Counted from the first letter of the stretch, positions 1 through 5,576 are shown. The stretch: 5,748 nt of DNA from an uncultured Lachnospiraceae bacterium (GCA_934351705.1 CAKRJK010000113.1:1-5748); one strand, 5' to 3'. The notes: generated by a model not told the origin, from the sequence alone. Numbers and translations are program-made.

Positions 1-43
1 GCAACAGACTGTTTGAGACACGCATGTGTCGAGTTTCTGTTGC
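1..43. repeat. Strong imperfect hairpin (inverted repeat)
   Basis: The eight bases GCAACAGA (1-8) are exactly complementary to TCTGTTGC (36-43). Inside them GACAC (17-21) pairs with GTGTC (26-30) around a GCAT loop, with unpaired bases 9-16 and 31-35 between the two stems. This is not a textbook rho-independent terminator, because the bases after the stem are TGCCG and only then TTTT (49-52). It could be the 3' end of an upstream transcript or a 5' domain of the RNA candidate that follows. The window begins at its first base, so the element may extend further upstream. Confidence 0.5.
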
Positions 44-52
44 TGCCGTTTT

Positions 53-219
53 ATAACGTCTGTTCGGATGCCGCTCTTAGTGACACTAGAAAGTTCTCGT
101 TTTGCCTTTATCAAACGTGCAATCTATGTGGTGGCTCTGCCGCTTGAAGCATCGCAAAACATATCCCACAACCCCTCCCACATACATTAGCAGAATCTTA
201 GCGGGGAAGCCAATGTTAT
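53..219 (+). ncRNA. Candidate rod-shaped non-coding RNA, possibly 6S RNA (ssrS)
   Basis: No convincing protein gene lies here, but long-range complementarity is nested and co-linear. Bases 53-59 pair with 213-219 (7 bp, one G-U), 71-75 with 200-204 (5 bp), 99-105 with 154-160 (7 bp), 117-120 with 149-152 (4 bp, one G-U), and a terminal hairpin forms from 130-135 with 139-144 around TCT (two G-U). The result is a closing stem, a large asymmetric bubble (76-98 facing 161-199) and a distal stem-loop, about 167 nt in all. That is the architecture and size of 6S RNA, which binds the housekeeping RNA polymerase holoenzyme by mimicking an open promoter. The 5' arm TGTTCGGATGCCGCT faintly recalls the 5' closing stem of E. 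coli 6S. The G-U pairs favour the + strand, since each would be an A-C mismatch on the other. A T6 run (237-242) could mark the 3' end. Exact ends and family are uncertain; it could be a different structured RNA or chance. Confidence 0.35.
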
Positions 220-230
220 CGACAAAAGCT

Positions 231-264
231 GTGAACTTTTTTGCAAAAGAACAGATATGATAAT
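231..264 (+). promoter_or_regulatory. Weak candidate promoter for the SSB-like gene
   Basis: TATGAT (256-261), overlapping GATAAT (259-264), is a good -10 hexamer about 40 nt before the start codon. The best upstream partner is GTGAAC (231-236), with a long 19-nt spacer and only three matches to TTGACA. Transcription could equally enter from the RNA candidate upstream, because the T-run at 237-242 follows only an A/T-rich stem (224-228 with 236-240). Confidence 0.25.
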
Positions 265-301
265 CGGGCAAAAGATGTTCTAGTATGAAGGGAGAAGAAA
301 C

Positions 302-928
302 ATGGCAGATAAATTATTTGACAATAATCAGGTTACAATTATGGGAGAAATCGTCTCAGAATTTGCATTTAGTCACGAGGTATACGGAGAGGGATTCTAT
401 CTGGTTGATGTCGCGGTAAGCAGACTCAGTGATTCCGTGGACTACATACCGTTGATGGTATCCGAAAGACTGGTCGATGTCACACAGGACTATATTGGAG
501 AGACAATTCTGGTAAACGGACAATTCCGCTCTTATAACAGGCATGAAGAAAAGAAAAACAGACTTGTGTTATCGGTGTTTGTCAGGGAATGGGAATTTGT
601 AGATTATATCGAGGATGAAGTAAAAAGCAATCAGATCTATCTGGACGGATACATATGTAAAGAACCGATTTATCGAAAAACACCGCTTGGCAGAGAGATT
701 GCAGACCTCTTGGTGGCGGTCAACCGCTCCTACGGAAAATCAGACTATATTCCGTGTATCTGTTGGGGAAGAAACGCGCGTTATGCATCTTCATTTGAGG
801 TGGGAAGTCATGTCGAAGTCTTTGGAAGAATCCAAAGCAGAGAGTATCTGAAAAAGATCGGAGAAGAAGAAACAGAAAAACGAATTGCGTATGAAGTTTC
901 TGTCAGCAAGATAGAATTTTTTGAGTAA
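302..928 (+). CDS. SSB-family single-stranded DNA-binding protein with two tandem OB folds
   Basis: The product has 208 residues and belongs to the single-stranded DNA-binding protein/OB-fold family. The second half (about 110-207) is the more typical SSB: it has the strand NQIYLDGYI, then VAVNR (138-142), DYIPCICWG (148-156), GSHVEVFGRI (168-177) and a final beta strand. The first half (about 9-100) repeats the pattern, with VAVSR (37-41), DYIP (47-50) and GETILVNGQF (66-75). The repeats are offset by 101-102 residues, so the protein carries two OB folds in one chain. It ends in SKIEFFE and lacks the Gly/Pro-rich linker and acidic tip (DDDLPF-like) with which replicative SSBs recruit partners. 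It may therefore be an accessory SSB rather than the main replication protein. The start at 302 is supported by GGGAG (290-294) seven bases upstream. No replication genes flank it (rpsF and rpsR, the usual partners of main ssb in Firmicutes, are absent), which fits a paralogue. Its specific role is unknown. Confidence 0.8.
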   Translation: MADKLFDNNQVTIMGEIVSEFAFSHEVYGEGFYLVDVAVSRLSDSVDYIPLMVSERLVDVTQDYIGETILVNGQFRSYNRHEEKKNRLVLSVFVREWEFVDYIEDEVKSNQIYLDGYICKEPIYRKTPLGREIADLLVAVNRSYGKSDYIPCICWGRNARYASSFEVGSHVEVFGRIQSREYLKKIGEEETEKRIAYEVSVSKIEFFE

Positions 929-930
929 AT

Positions 931-959
931 TTGCTTTTTTTCATAATATGTGGTATGTT
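931..959 (+). promoter_or_regulatory. Candidate extended -10 promoter for the adenosyltransferase gene
   Basis: TTGCTT (931-936) and TATGTT (954-959) are separated by exactly 17 nt, and TGG (951-953) gives an extended -10 (TGnTATGTT). It starts three bases after the stop codon of the SSB-like gene. No GC-rich terminator separates the two genes, although a T7 run (935-941) lies inside the spacer, so read-through may also supply transcript. Confidence 0.45.
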
Positions 960-983
960 AATCAAATCTGGAAACATAAGGAA

Positions 984-1004
984 CTGTCAGACGGACAGAG
1001 GAGG
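984..1004 (+). promoter_or_regulatory. Ribosome binding site with adjoining hairpin before the adenosyltransferase
   Basis: CTGTC (984-988) pairs with GACAG (994-998) around AGACG, directly against the purine-rich site AGAGGAGG (997-1004). The full AGGAGG (999-1004) lies only 2 nt before the ATG at 1007, which is too close. The overlapping GAGG (998-1001) gives a normal 5-nt spacing and is probably what is used. The hairpin covers the edge of this site and could moderate translation. Confidence 0.35.
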
Positions 1005-1006
1005 CT

Positions 1007-1492
1007 ATGGAAAAGGATATGATTCAAGTATACTACGGAGAGGGCAGGGGAAAATCAACCGCAGCTCTCGGAAATGCACTGCGAAAAGCAGACGAAGGAA
1101 AGAATGTTATCATTATACAGTTTTTGAAAGGCAGACTGGAAGAGCCAAAAGAAATCTTACAGCGGTTAGAGCCGGAGATCAAATTCTTTCGTTTTGAAAA
1201 ACTTGCAGAATGTTTTGCGGATCTGTCAGAGGAAGAGAAGATAGAAGAAGCCGCAAATATGCGGAACGGATTAAATTTTGCAAGAAAAGTATTGGCAACC
1301 AGTGAATGCAATCTTTTGATCTTAGACGAAGTGCTGGGATTGGTAGATGCAAAGATTATTTCGATTGAAGAGTTGAAGTCTGTGATCGAGGCAAGGACCG
1401 ATGATACCGACATCGTATTGACGGGAAGAGTACTGCCAAAAGAACTTTTCGACATTGCGGATGAGGTCTATAATATCGAAGCGGAAAAGTAA
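1007..1492 (+). CDS. cobO: Corrinoid adenosyltransferase, CobO/BtuR (CobA) type
   Basis: This 161-residue cytoplasmic enzyme transfers the 5'-deoxyadenosyl group of ATP to reduced cobalt of cob(I)yrinic acid a,c-diamide or cob(I)alamin, producing adenosylated corrinoids. Visible marks are the N-terminal IQVYYGEGRGKSTAALG, containing the P-loop GEGRGKST (11-18), the QFLKG segment (38-42), the Walker B-like LLILDEV (103-109) and the VLTGR motif (137-141) followed by the conserved AD pair (151-152). It is shorter than E. coli BtuR (about 196 aa), stopping soon after the ADEVYNIE segment and lacking the usual C-terminal extension. The start at 1007 is preferred over the ATG at 1019 because relatives begin a few residues before IQVY; ribosome-site spacing is ambiguous. 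No other cobalamin genes are adjacent, which suggests salvage or cofactor activation, or a pathway encoded elsewhere. The family is clear; the in vivo corrinoid substrate is not. Confidence 0.88.
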   Translation: MEKDMIQVYYGEGRGKSTAALGNALRKADEGKNVIIIQFLKGRLEEPKEILQRLEPEIKFFRFEKLAECFADLSEEEKIEEAANMRNGLNFARKVLATSECNLLILDEVLGLVDAKIISIEELKSVIEARTDDTDIVLTGRVLPKELFDIADEVYNIEAEK

Positions 1493-1522
1493 TTGACAAA
1501 GACTGTCATCTAGTGTTATAGT
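1493..1522 (+). promoter_or_regulatory. Strong promoter of the lysine riboswitch-dapA transcript
   Basis: A perfect -35 TTGACA (1493-1498) begins on the base after the TAA of the adenosyltransferase gene. TATAGT (1517-1522) follows with an 18-nt spacer and is preceded by TGT (1514-1516), an extended -10. Transcription should start around 1528-1530. An inverted repeat TGACA-N5-TGTCA (1494-1508) overlaps the -35 and could be an operator, although arms this short can arise by chance. Confidence 0.75.
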
Positions 1523-1534
1523 TAGCACAAGCTA

Positions 1535-1560
1535 TGATGTTGCTCGCGGAGCAATCGTCA
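1535..1560 (+). other. Stable 5' leader hairpin ahead of the riboswitch
   Basis: Bases 1535-1545 pair with 1549-1560 around a GCG loop, with a single bulged T at 1555, giving about 11 base pairs. The core is TTGCTC-GCG-GAGCAA. It lies between the predicted transcription start and the aptamer and is not followed by a T-run, so it is not a terminator. It may protect the 5' end or insulate aptamer folding; its role is inferred. Confidence 0.5.
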
Positions 1561-1577
1561 GGTAATCACATAATATA

Positions 1578-1746
1578 AAGGTAGAGGTTGCGTGATTCAT
1601 CAGTACTGTTTTGGATGTAGCAGAGACAGAGGAAGAGACAGGAAAGGGGAGAACGCCGAAAGGGTACAATTCTGCGGTTGTACACTTGGGCATAGAGTGA
1701 ATAATTCTATGACTCTCATCGAAGTTCAGATGGAGGCGCTATCCTT
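1578..1746 (+). promoter_or_regulatory. Lysine riboswitch (L box) aptamer
   Basis: The order and wording of the conserved L-box blocks are present. GGTAGAGGTTGCG opens the aptamer (from 1580), AAAGGGGAG (1643-1651) leads into the CGCCGAAAGGG core (1654-1664), then comes TTGGGCATAGAG (1686-1697), and GGAGGCGCTATCC closes it (1732-1744). Closing stem P1 forms from GGTAG (1580-1584) and CTATC (1739-1743). These parallel the known B. subtilis lysC leader, with AGAGGTGC at the start, GAAAGGGGAG in the middle and GGAGGGCTATC at the end. The RNA binds lysine and turns off downstream expression. With a terminator 45 nt further on and dapA next, control is most likely by transcription termination. I did not find an obvious antiterminator pairing by eye. 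Confidence 0.93.
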
Positions 1747-1788
1747 ATCACACAGACTCACGAACAGGTTTGTGAACGAAGTAAGTAT

Positions 1789-1816
1789 AAAGCCGACTTT
1801 TTGAGTCGGCTTTTTT
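1789..1816 (+). terminator. Rho-independent terminator, expression platform of the lysine riboswitch
   Basis: AAGCCGACT (1790-1798) pairs perfectly with AGTCGGCTT (1804-1812) around a TTTTG loop, and the stem runs directly into a T6 tract (1811-1816). It lies upstream of dapA, so it should act as a conditional attenuator controlled by the aptamer. A hairpin at 1759-1774 (CACGAA with TTTGTG, one G-U) lies between the aptamer and the terminator and may take part in the switch. Confidence 0.92.
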
Positions 1817-1937
1817 AAATGATACAAACTTACTTTGCATGGGATATGTTTTTTCGTTTCACAGATCATGTCGGAGTAACTTCGTATGGACTCAAAAGAC
1901 GCGGAGGCGTTAAGATTATAACTGGGAGGAAAAAGAA
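1817..1937 (+). other. Post-terminator leader of dapA
   Basis: These 121 nt lie between the attenuator and dapA and hold no convincing gene. ACTTACTTTG (1828-1837) is complementary to CGAAGTAAGT (1777-1786), giving a 10-bp helix with one G-U that would enclose the terminator in read-through RNA. A competing 7-nt match is ACTTCGT (1879-1885) with ACGAAGT (1776-1782). ATGAT (1819-1823) can also pair with ATCAT (1865-1869). The dapA ribosome binding site GGGAGG (1924-1929) closes the leader. A 24-codon reading frame at 1839-1913 has no ribosome binding site. Confidence 0.5.
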
Positions 1938-2828
1938 ATGGCAATTTTTAAAGGTGCCGGAGTGGCAATCGTGACTCCGATGAAAGACAACTTTGAAGTA
2001 AATTATGAGAAACTGGAAGAACTGATCAATTATCAGATTGATGAGGGTACAGACAGTATTGTCATTGCGGGAACTACCGGAGAGAGTTCCACCATGTCGG
2101 AAGAGGAACACGTGCGTGTTATCAAAGCTGCGGTAGAGTTTACAAAAGGACGTGTGCCGGTGGTAGCGGGAACAGGTTCTAATTGTACGCAGACAGCGAT
2201 TCAGTTGAGCAAGGCGGCACAGGATGCGGGAGCAGATGGATTACTGCTTGTGACACCGTATTACAACAAGGCAACACAGGGCGGTCTGATCGCACATTAC
2301 ACAGCAATCGCAAACGAGACAAAGTTACCGATTATTTTGTATAATGTACCAAGCAGAACAGGATGTAATATTTTGCCGGAAACAGTTGCACACCTTTACA
2401 AAAATGTAGAAAATATTGTAGGATTAAAAGAGGCAACGGGCAACCTTGCACAGGCGTCCAAGACCATGTATCTGACAGACGGAAAATTAGATATGTATTC
2501 GGGCGAGGACGGCTTGGTAGTACCGCTTATGTCTATCGGAGCGATCGGAGTCATCTCCGTATGGTCGAATATCGCACCGAGAGACGTGCATGAGATGTGC
2601 ATGAGCTATCTGGCAGGCGATACGGCAAAAGCACTGGAGATTCAAAGAAAAGGACTCCCGTTGGTGGACGCTCTGTTTTCAGAGGTCAATCCGATCCCGG
2701 TAAAAAAAGCAATGAACCTGTTGGGACAGGAGGTAGGACCGCTTCGTTTACCGCTGACCGAGATGGAAAAGGATCATACAGAAACATTAAAAGAAGTGAT
2801 GAGGGCATACGGCTTTCAAATTGCATAG
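1938..2828 (+). CDS. dapA: 4-hydroxy-tetrahydrodipicolinate synthase (DapA)
   Basis: This 296-residue cytoplasmic aldolase-type enzyme condenses pyruvate with L-aspartate 4-semialdehyde, the first committed step to diaminopimelate and lysine. It is a single (beta/alpha)8 barrel of normal family length. The pyruvate-binding GTTGES lies at 45-50, TPYYN at 106-110, YNVPSRTG at 135-142 and GLKEATG at 162-168. By alignment with E. coli DapA, K164 forms the Schiff base, T46, Y109 and Y135 form the proton relay, and R140 binds the semialdehyde carboxylate; all are present. The start at 1938 has GGGAGG eight bases upstream and gives the usual N-terminus ending in AIVTPM. It is the first gene after the lysine riboswitch and terminator, so transcription should fall when lysine is plentiful. 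dapB follows after 9 nt. Confidence 0.97.
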   Translation: MAIFKGAGVAIVTPMKDNFEVNYEKLEELINYQIDEGTDSIVIAGTTGESSTMSEEEHVRVIKAAVEFTKGRVPVVAGTGSNCTQTAIQLSKAAQDAGADGLLLVTPYYNKATQGGLIAHYTAIANETKLPIILYNVPSRTGCNILPETVAHLYKNVENIVGLKEATGNLAQASKTMYLTDGKLDMYSGEDGLVVPLMSIGAIGVISVWSNIAPRDVHEMCMSYLAGDTAKALEIQRKGLPLVDALFSEVNPIPVKKAMNLLGQEVGPLRLPLTEMEKDHTETLKEVMRAYGFQIA

Positions 2829-2837
2829 GAGAAGAAA

Positions 2838-3605
2838 ATGACAAGAGTAATTATGCACGGCTGTAACGGCAAGATGGGACAGGTGATCACCTCCCTTTGC
2901 CGTGAGGACAGCGAGATGGAGATTGTAGCGGGAATTGATGTTTCCGACCACATTCAGAATGAATATCCGGTTTACCGGAGTCTGAAAGAATGTGATGTCG
3001 AGGCAGACGTGATTGTGGACTTTGCATCGACACAGGCAATAGAGGCACTTTTAGATTACAGTGTAGAGCAGAAAATTCCGGTCGTCGTCTGTACGACCGG
3101 ATTATCCGAAGAACAGATCCAAAAGGTAGAAGAGACTTCAAAACAAGTGGCGGTTTTGCGTTCCGCAAATATGTCGCTCGGAATTAATACCCTGATGGAG
3201 ATACTGCAAAAAGCAGCGACAGTATTGGCACCTGCCGGCTTTGATATCGAGATTGTAGAAAAACATCACAATCAGAAAGTCGATGCACCGAGCGGAACGG
3301 CAATCGCATTGGCGGACACCATCAATGAAGCGTTGGATCACAAGTATGAATATCAGTACGACAGAAGCAAAGAACGCAAAAAACGCGAGAAGAACGAAAT
3401 CGGAATCTCGGCTGTCAGAGGCGGTAACATCGTCGGGGAACACGAAGTCATCTTTGCGGGTATCGACGAGGTGATTGAGATTAAGCACACCGCGTATTCC
3501 AAAGCAATTTTCGGAAAAGGTGCGATCGAAGCGGCAAAATTCCTTGCAGGAAAAGCGGCGGGATTTTATGATATGAGCGACGTGATCAAGGCAGCAAACA
3601 GCTAA
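2838..3605 (+). CDS. dapB: 4-hydroxy-tetrahydrodipicolinate reductase (DapB)
   Basis: This 255-residue cytoplasmic NAD(P)H-dependent reductase acts on the product of DapA to give tetrahydrodipicolinate, the branch intermediate for diaminopimelate and lysine. The N-terminal Rossmann domain has the dinucleotide motif GCNGKMG (8-14). The C-terminal substrate domain carries the family signature EKHHNQKVDAPSGTA (141-155), with the catalytic His (143/144) and Lys (147) pair and the PSGT loop. AVRGGNIVGEH (192-202) is the later conserved segment. Length is close to the E. coli enzyme (273 aa) and nothing appears to be missing. The ribosome binding site AGGAG (2827-2831) overlaps the dapA stop codon, so the two genes are closely coupled and share the riboswitch-controlled transcript. 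The fbp gene begins 15 nt after the stop. Confidence 0.97.
   Translation: MTRVIMHGCNGKMGQVITSLCREDSEMEIVAGIDVSDHIQNEYPVYRSLKECDVEADVIVDFASTQAIEALLDYSVEQKIPVVVCTTGLSEEQIQKVEETSKQVAVLRSANMSLGINTLMEILQKAATVLAPAGFDIEIVEKHHNQKVDAPSGTAIALADTINEALDHKYEYQYDRSKERKKREKNEIGISAVRGGNIVGEHEVIFAGIDEVIEIKHTAYSKAIFGKGAIEAAKFLAGKAAGFYDMSDVIKAANS
3544..3572 (+). promoter_or_regulatory. Possible internal promoter for fbp, inside the 3' end of dapB
   Basis: TTGCAG (3544-3549) and TATGAT (3567-3572) are spaced by exactly 17 nt and end about 50 nt before the fbp start codon. The -10 matches five of six consensus bases and the -35 only three. The same bases encode the LAGKAAGFYDM stretch of DapB, so this may be coincidence. 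Confidence 0.3.
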
Positions 3606-3620
3606 GACAAAGGAGAAGAT

Positions 3621-5576
3621 ATGGAAGATAAGGATCTTAGATATTTAAACACATTGTCAAAACAGTATCCGACCATTGCGGCGGCGGCTACTGAGATTAT
3701 CAACTTACAGGCAATTTTGAGCCTGCCAAAGGGAACCGAGCATTTTATGACGGATATTCACGGAGAATACGAACAGTTCCAGCATATTATCAAGAACGGT
3801 TCGGGAGCGATCCGCAAGAAGATAGAGGACGAGTTTGGCAATGCTTACAGTGCTGTCGAGAAGAAAAATATCGCAACACTCATCTATTATCCGGAATTAA
3901 AGTTAGAGCAGATTGAAAAGGAAGAGGAGAATCTGGAGGACTGGTACAGTGTCATGCTGTATCGGCTGATCTGCGTCTGCAAGAGTGCGTCCTCCAAGTA
4001 TACGCGTTCTAAGGTGCGAAAGGCACTGCCGAAGGATTTTGCGTATGTTATAGAAGAACTTTTGACCGGAAGACCGGATGTGATGGATCAGGAGGCGTAC
4101 TACAACGAGATTATCCATTCCGTAATCCGGACAGGAAGAGCACCGGATCTGATCATTGCACTCTGCAATCTGATTCGTCGTCTGGTTGTCGATCATTTGC
4201 ATGTAGTCGGTGATATTTTTGACAGAGGCCCATATCCTTATATGATCATGGATGATTTGATGGATTATCATTCTGTGGATATCCAGTGGGGCAATCACGA
4301 CATCCTGTGGATGGGTGCGGCGGCAGGAAATGTGGCGTGTATTGCAAATGTTTTGAGAATTTCCGCAAAATACGGAAATCTGAATGTCTTAGAGGACGGC
4401 TACGGAATTAACCTTGTACCGCTGGCACGTCTTGCCATGACACAGTATGCGGATGATAAATGTGAATTTTTCAAGGTGGATTTCAGGGAAGAAGAATACG
4501 ATGTCAAGGATGCACAGCTTGACCAGAAAATGCACAAGGCAATCGCCATTATACAGTTAAAAGTAGAAGGACAGCTAATCAAAGAGCATCCTGAATTTGA
4601 GATGGAAAGCCGCCTGCTATTAGACAAGATGGATTTGGAAAAAGGAACGGTTATGATCGAGGGCGTGGAGTATCCGTTAAAAGACACTTACTTCCCGACG
4701 ATCGATATGTCGGATCCATACCTCCTGACACCGGAGGAAGAAGCGGTGGCAGAGCGTTTGAAGCTGGCATTTGTCAACTGTGAAAGACTGCAAAAGCACG
4801 TGAGATTTTTGCTGACAAAGGGAAGTTTTTATAAAGTACATAACGGCAATCTTTTGTATCACGGCTGTGTGCCGATGAACGAGGATGGCTCTTTTACCGA
4901 AGTTGATATTTACGGCAAAAAATACGCGGGCAAAGAATTGTTTGATGTATTGGAGAATTACATCAGAAAAGGCTATTATTCTTTGAACAAAGAGGAGAAG
5001 AAAAAGGGAGTCGATATTTTCTGGTTTTCATGGCAGAATAGAAATTCACCGGTATTCGGAAAACAGAAGATGACCACCTTTGAGCGATATTTCGTGGCGG
5101 ACAAAGCTACACACAACGAACCGAAGAATCCATATTACCGTCTGTTAGAGCAGGAGGAAATTGTCAATAAGATTTTAAAGGAGTTCGGTCTGGATAACGA
5201 GGATGCCCACATCATCAACGGACATATTCCGGTGGAATCCAAAAAGGGCGAATCCCCGATCAAATGCAACGGAAAACTTCTGATCATTGACGGCGGTTTT
5301 TCTAAGGCATATCAGGGCAAGACAGGAATTGCAGGATATACGTTGATTTACAATTCATACGGATTGTTGCTTGCGGCACATGAACCGTTTGAGTCGATTG
5401 ACAAGGCGGTCAAAGAAGGAAGTGACGTTCATTCCCACCAGATGCTTGTCGAGCATATTGCAAAACGAAAGAGGGTTGCGGATACCGATGCGGGACGCAC
5501 CATCAAAGAAAATATCAAAGAATTGGAAAAACTGTTGCAGGCGTACCGCGAGGGTACGATCGTAGAGAAACAATAG
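3621..5576 (+). CDS. fbp: Fructose-1,6-bisphosphatase class III
   Basis: This 651-residue cytoplasmic enzyme hydrolyses fructose 1,6-bisphosphate to fructose 6-phosphate, the irreversible gluconeogenic step. It is the large Firmicutes class III enzyme (B. subtilis Fbp is about 670 aa), not the smaller class I or II forms. Calcineurin-type metallophosphatase motifs appear in order: TDIHGEY (44-50), GDIFDRGP (197-204), WGNHD (223-227), NGHIPV (533-538) and DGGFSKAYQ (557-565). Their Asp, His and Asn residues hold the divalent metal centre. The roughly 150-residue, largely helical insertion between the first two motifs is typical of the class. The C-terminal segment with RVADTDAG is also class-typical. 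AAAGGAG (3609-3615) lies five bases before the ATG. The gene sits 15 nt after dapB with no terminator between, so it probably shares the lysine-controlled transcript, possibly with its own promoter as well. The frame is intact and no motif is missing. Confidence 0.97.
   Translation: MEDKDLRYLNTLSKQYPTIAAAATEIINLQAILSLPKGTEHFMTDIHGEYEQFQHIIKNGSGAIRKKIEDEFGNAYSAVEKKNIATLIYYPELKLEQIEKEEENLEDWYSVMLYRLICVCKSASSKYTRSKVRKALPKDFAYVIEELLTGRPDVMDQEAYYNEIIHSVIRTGRAPDLIIALCNLIRRLVVDHLHVVGDIFDRGPYPYMIMDDLMDYHSVDIQWGNHDILWMGAAAGNVACIANVLRISAKYGNLNVLEDGYGINLVPLARLAMTQYADDKCEFFKVDFREEEYDVKDAQLDQKMHKAIAIIQLKVEGQLIKEHPEFEMESRLLLDKMDLEKGTVMIEGVEYPLKDTYFPTIDMSDPYLLTPEEEAVAERLKLAFVNCERLQKHVRFLLTKGSFYKVHNGNLLYHGCVPMNEDGSFTEVDIYGKKYAGKELFDVLENYIRKGYYSLNKEEKKKGVDIFWFSWQNRNSPVFGKQKMTTFERYFVADKATHNEPKNPYYRLLEQEEIVNKILKEFGLDNEDAHIINGHIPVESKKGESPIKCNGKLLIIDGGFSKAYQGKTGIAGYTLIYNSYGLLLAAHEPFESIDKAVKEGSDVHSHQMLVEHIAKRKRVADTDAGRTIKENIKELEKLLQAYREGTIVEKQ

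Noticed and set aside
1..144. Frame open from the first base on the + strand to a TGA at 145-147, as a possible gene tail
   Set aside because: The translation is rich in Cys and Leu with no family resemblance, and the same bases form co-linear helices that explain the region better.
121..150. Possible T-box (GGTGG followed by CCGC)
   Set aside because: The spacing does not match the T-box core, there is no following terminator/antiterminator pair, and no aminoacyl-tRNA or amino acid gene is directly downstream.
86..271. 61-codon reading frame on the - strand
   Set aside because: It has no recognisable family, overlaps the rod-like RNA candidate, and opposes every other gene. Its length is within chance expectation.
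931..1197. 88-codon + strand frame overlapping the adenosyltransferase start
   Set aside because: It is an out-of-frame shadow with no family resemblance, while the other frame has clear P-loop motifs and a ribosome binding site.
1033..1455. 140-codon - strand frame opposite the adenosyltransferase
   Set aside because: It is a Ser-rich antisense shadow of a well-identified gene, without a start signal.
1592..1804. 70-codon + strand frame between the adenosyltransferase gene and dapA
   Set aside because: It lies inside the lysine aptamer and attenuator, whose conserved RNA blocks account for the sequence. There is no family match.
1839..1913. 24-codon upstream reading frame in the dapA leader
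   Set aside because: No ribosome binding site precedes it, and its composition shows no Lys run or other attenuator-peptide pattern.
3138..3488. 116-codon - strand frame opposite dapB
   Set aside because: It is an antisense shadow of conserved DapB coding sequence.
5542..5558. Perfect 6-bp inverted repeat CGTACC-GCGAG-GGTACG near the end of fbp, considered as a terminator
   Set aside because: It lies inside coding sequence, no T-run follows the stem, and the nearest T-rich bases are more than 20 nt away after the stop codon.
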